In this document: piece after piece, positions 61,898 through 64,000 of the stretch | Numbering within the stretch: the stretch's first letter is position 1 | Layout: every line of letters begins with the position of its first letter | Origin: Jejuia rubra | GTDB lineage: Bacteria > Bacteroidota > Bacteroidia > Flavobacteriales > Flavobacteriaceae | Length of the DNA: 64,000 bases | Reading direction: 5' to 3' | NCBI RefSeq assembly: GCF_042684665.1 | Contig: NZ_JBHULY010000013.1 | Coordinates: 1 to 64,000, forward strand | The notes under the pieces: model-generated | Told to the model about the DNA's origin: nothing | Databases searched by the model: none | Seen by the model: the letters and a program-made list of their open reading frames with translations, nothing else | Program-made: the position numbers and the translations under genes

Positions 61898-62179
61898 ATG
61901 GAAATCAAACATGAAGTTTTAGGGAAAAAAGGATGTTTCTATGTTGAAATGGAGGGTGAGCAAAAAGCTGAAATGACCTATACTTTTGCTGGTGATAATA
62001 AGATAATCATAGACCATACTGAAGTAGATCCGTCTCTAAAAGGGCAGGGTGTTGGTTATAAATTAGTAGAAACCGCAGTAGCATATGCCCGCGAAAAAAA
62101 CATTAAAATTTTACCATTATGTCCTTTTGCGAATGCTGTTTTTAAGAAAAGGAAAGAATATAGCGACGTATTATTTTAG
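61898..62179 (+). CDS. small GNAT N-acetyltransferase (YjdJ-like)
   Basis: A 93-residue minimal acetyltransferase of the YjdJ/GNAT_2 type. Acetyl-CoA loop LKGQGVGYKLVETAV follows DHTEVDPS. CPFANAVFKKRKEYSDVLF at the end is characteristic and lets Cys lie near the active site. It begins three bases after the FMN reductase stop. The substrate is unknown. Confidence 0.9.
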   Translation: MEIKHEVLGKKGCFYVEMEGEQKAEMTYTFAGDNKIIIDHTEVDPSLKGQGVGYKLVETAVAYAREKNIKILPLCPFANAVFKKRKEYSDVLF

Positions 62180-62185
62180 AAGAGC

Positions 62186-62623
62186 ATGGGAGATTTATCC
62201 AAAGACATCAACTCGACATTTGCAAATAATAGAGTGAAAGCTTTATTGAACATTATTTATACCGCAAACTGGATAACCAGCCATCAAAATGAGTTTTTTA
62301 AATCGTATGGTATTTCGCCACAGCAGTATAATATTTTGAGGATTTTAAGAGGAGCGGATGAACCATTAAATGTGCAAACGATAAAAGATAGAATGTTGGA
62401 ACGTTCGCCAAATGCCACAAGATTGATGGATAAACTATGCGCCAAAAATTATATAGAACGTTGCCCTTCCGCACATGATAGGCGCGTGGTTAAAATTGCC
62501 ATAACAGATGAAGGTAAAACGTTTTTAGAAAACATACCAAATGATTTCAATAAGGATTTATTGAATAATTTGAGTGAAGAAGAAGCAGAGCAATTAAGTA
62601 ATCTGCTGGATAAAATGCGATAA
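62186..62623 (+). CDS. MarR family transcriptional regulator
   Basis: A 145-residue winged-helix regulator. The DNA-recognition helix and wing are seen in LNVQTIKDRMLERSPNATRLMDKLCAKNYIERCPSAHDRRVVKIAITDEG. The sequence has two Cys residues (Cys92 region), a possible sensing site. It is the third gene of the operon and likely represses the operon and the pirin gene through the TGGAAAATA-type operators nearby. Confidence 0.9.
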   Translation: MGDLSKDINSTFANNRVKALLNIIYTANWITSHQNEFFKSYGISPQQYNILRILRGADEPLNVQTIKDRMLERSPNATRLMDKLCAKNYIERCPSAHDRRVVKIAITDEGKTFLENIPNDFNKDLLNNLSEEEAEQLSNLLDKMR

Positions 62624-62682
62624 AATTCCTGTGAAAACAGGAATCTCATAATCGATATATATCGCATATTTTTTTAACCAAA

Positions 62683-62700
62683 TATTTTCCATGGAAAATA
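62683..62700. promoter_or_regulatory. perfect 18-bp palindrome, candidate MarR operator
   Basis: TATTTTCCATGGAAAATA, between marR and the first pirin gene, preceded by TTTTTTAACCAAA. A close variant overlaps the operon's own promoter at 61213. Confidence 0.65.
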
Positions 62701-62711
62701 AAAATTAATTT

Positions 62712-62741
62712 TCCTGCAAGGTTTTCAAAACCTTGTAGGTC
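62712..62741. repeat. ACCTTG-type palindromic repeat
   Basis: TCCTGCAAGG ... CCTTGTAGGTC, a single copy of the family at 34442. Confidence 0.8.
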
Positions 62742-62761
62742 TTAAAGAAAGGAGTTTTAAA

Positions 62762-63631
62762 ATGAAACTAAATAGTATGAAAACAGTTGGACGAAGTGAT
62801 TTCGTCAACATGGGCCCAATTAGATTACGGCAACCCATACCCACCCAGGACATTGATAATATAGATCCGTTTATATTATTACATCATTACGGACCCTATG
62901 AAATCAATGCAAACAGCAACCCCTTTGATTTGGGGCCACATCCGCATCGCGGGTTTGAACCTGTAACGTTTTTGGTTCAAGGGGAGCAGTTGCATCGCGA
63001 TTCCTTGGGAAACGAGAGTATAGTAAAAGCTGGAGACGTACAATGGACAACGGCCGGACGAGGTATTGTACATGCGGAAGGCCCGACTAAAGCATTTGTA
63101 GATAAAGGAGGCACCATCGAAGGGATTCAATTATGGCTGAATTTACCGGCTGAAAAGAAAATGATCGAAGCTAATTATCAACATGTTAAAAATGAAGATT
63201 TTAGGGTGGTGCGTTCGGATGATGGCAAAGTGGATGTTCAAATAATTGCAGGGGAGCTGGATGGTGTTTACGGACGTATTCAGACCCAAACTTCGGTAAA
63301 TGCCTTTATTATTGATGTTGAAGCTGATGGAAATTTTGAGGTCAACGTGCCAAACTCCCATCAATCTTTACTGTATTTATTGAAAGGTGATGTTACCGTA
63401 AATAATTCTGAGACTTTAAAATTGAATGAAAATCAATTGATACAGTTTAATCAGGATGGAGAAGGTTTTTCGATTCAAGGCAATGCGGATAGTAAACTGT
63501 TATTCCTTTCGGGCGAGCCTTTTAATGAGCCAATATCAACTTATGGGCCTTATGTAATGAACACACAAACAGAAGTGCTTGAGGCCATGAGAGATTATCA
63601 AATGGGGAAGATGGGGTTTCTAGCCCCCTAA
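62762..63631 (+). CDS. pirin family protein
   Basis: A 289-residue bicupin. The pirin N-terminal metal site is present: DPHRGFEPVTF-like GPHPHRGFEPVTFLVQGEQLHRDSLG (about 56-80) and GRGIVHAEGP, followed by the pirin C-terminal domain ending in FNEPISTYGPYVMNT. Bacterial pirins act as redox-sensitive iron proteins or quercetinases. It follows the MarR palindrome, so it is likely part of the same regulon, and a second pirin gene begins at 63880. Confidence 0.92.
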   Translation: MKLNSMKTVGRSDFVNMGPIRLRQPIPTQDIDNIDPFILLHHYGPYEINANSNPFDLGPHPHRGFEPVTFLVQGEQLHRDSLGNESIVKAGDVQWTTAGRGIVHAEGPTKAFVDKGGTIEGIQLWLNLPAEKKMIEANYQHVKNEDFRVVRSDDGKVDVQIIAGELDGVYGRIQTQTSVNAFIIDVEADGNFEVNVPNSHQSLLYLLKGDVTVNNSETLKLNENQLIQFNQDGEGFSIQGNADSKLLFLSGEPFNEPISTYGPYVMNTQTEVLEAMRDYQMGKMGFLAP

Positions 63632-63639
63632 ACCAAGCC

Positions 63640-63853
63640 CCCTAACCCCCGAAGGGGGAACTATAACCTGCGAGGCTTTGAAAACCTTGTAGGTTTAAAC
63701 TAACAAGAGCAAGAGTTCCCCTCCTTGGAGGGGCTAGGGGTGGGTTATAGAGCATGAGTGGCGCGTTAGGGATTGCAGAGGAAAGCCCACAGCCCGACGA
63801 TAGGAGGTGCGAGGACTTGGAACGGAAAGCCCGACCCCTTGTGGGTAACGCCC
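63640..63853 (+). repeat. intergenic repeats including GCGTTA family copy D
   Basis: A CCCCC/GGGGG hairpin (63643-63659), an ACCTTG-type palindrome (63665-63695), a CCCCTCC-TT-GGAGGGG stem (63719-63734), and then copy D of the GCGTTA/TAACGC element (63773-63853). Copy D is short, lacks the AAAAAGATATAGC part, but retains CGGAAAGCCCGACCC and GGGTAACGCCC. Confidence 0.8.
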
Positions 63854-63879
63854 AAATAATAACAATAAAATTTAAACAG

Positions 63880-64000
63880 ATGAAAACAGTAATTCACAAA
63901 GCGGATTCGAGAGGATTTGCAAATCACGGATGGTTAAAGTCGCACCACACGTTTAGTTTTGCGGGATATCAAGACCCCGAGCGCATGAATTTTGGAAAAC
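63880..64000 (+). CDS. pirin family protein, 5' part (YhhW-like)
   Basis: The ATG at 63880 opens MKTVIHKADSRGFANHGWLK, then SHHTFSFAGYQDPERMNFG, the standard N-terminus of YhhW-type pirin/quercetin dioxygenase-like proteins. It differs from the upstream pirin, so the two are not a recent duplication. The gene runs off the window. Confidence 0.88.
   Translation, partial: MKTVIHKADSRGFANHGWLKSHHTFSFAGYQDPERMNFGK

Overview
The window is an AT-rich, gene-dense chromosome segment from a member of the Bacteroidetes, almost certainly the family Flavobacteriaceae. Supporting signs are promoters of the TTG-N17-23-TAnnTTTG type, a type IX secretion C-terminal sorting domain (9821-10909), SusC-style carboxypeptidase-like plus plug domains, lipoproteins whose Cys is followed by charged residues (CSKDE), a DnaX without the zinc module, and a MutS2 without an Smr domain. 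Genus cannot be fixed by eye. No rRNA, tRNA, CRISPR array or intact IS element was seen.

Layout. 1-3819: 5' part of a very large secreted HYR-repeat protein with 240-bp tandem repeats and a mis-sized assembly gap. 4413-9756: sixA, ppk1 and ppx (polyphosphate), a glycosyltransferase and a small outer-membrane barrel. 9821-18051: a type IX cargo protein, miaE, dnaX, a lipoprotein, the RNase P RNA, a secreted protein and the rsmD operon. 18080-23273: a RecD-like helicase, a DUF4126 membrane protein, then kdsB-HAD-kdnB-like-acyltransferase. 23438-34312: a metalloprotease, a ThuA lipoprotein, a barrel, a GlcD/Fe-S oxidoreductase, a methyltransferase-like gene, an LpxH-like phosphoesterase and aroC. 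34604-41113: a thioesterase, a DAACS symporter, then a four-gene unit (GshB-like ATP-grasp, rhodanese-TerB, N-formylglutamate amidohydrolase family, DUF1704 carboxypeptidase family). 41113-44376: a dead GIY-YIG gene, a MuiA-like protein carrying a SusC-type plug insertion, and a DCC protein.

44395-50030 is the most striking part. Two paralogous TPR/transmembrane/HTH regulators are divergent from a lipoprotein of the thiol-activated (cholesterol-dependent) cytolysin family. The intergenic region has two TTGTCC-N5-TTGTCC direct-repeat pairs, one just upstream of the cytolysin promoter. 50031-52244 is an accessory patch of nested dispersed repeats. It also holds a DUF6934-like gene and a 56-codon gene separated by a perfect 22-bp inverted repeat that covers the predicted start of transcription.

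52245-64000 returns to housekeeping and stress genes: mutS2, sppA, a VWA/plug protein, a DoxX protein, an acyl-CoA carboxylase beta subunit, and a FMN reductase-GNAT-MarR-pirin-pirin group with a shared palindromic operator candidate. Several dispersed repeat families lie between genes; one, with paired GCGTTA/TAACGC ends, has four copies.
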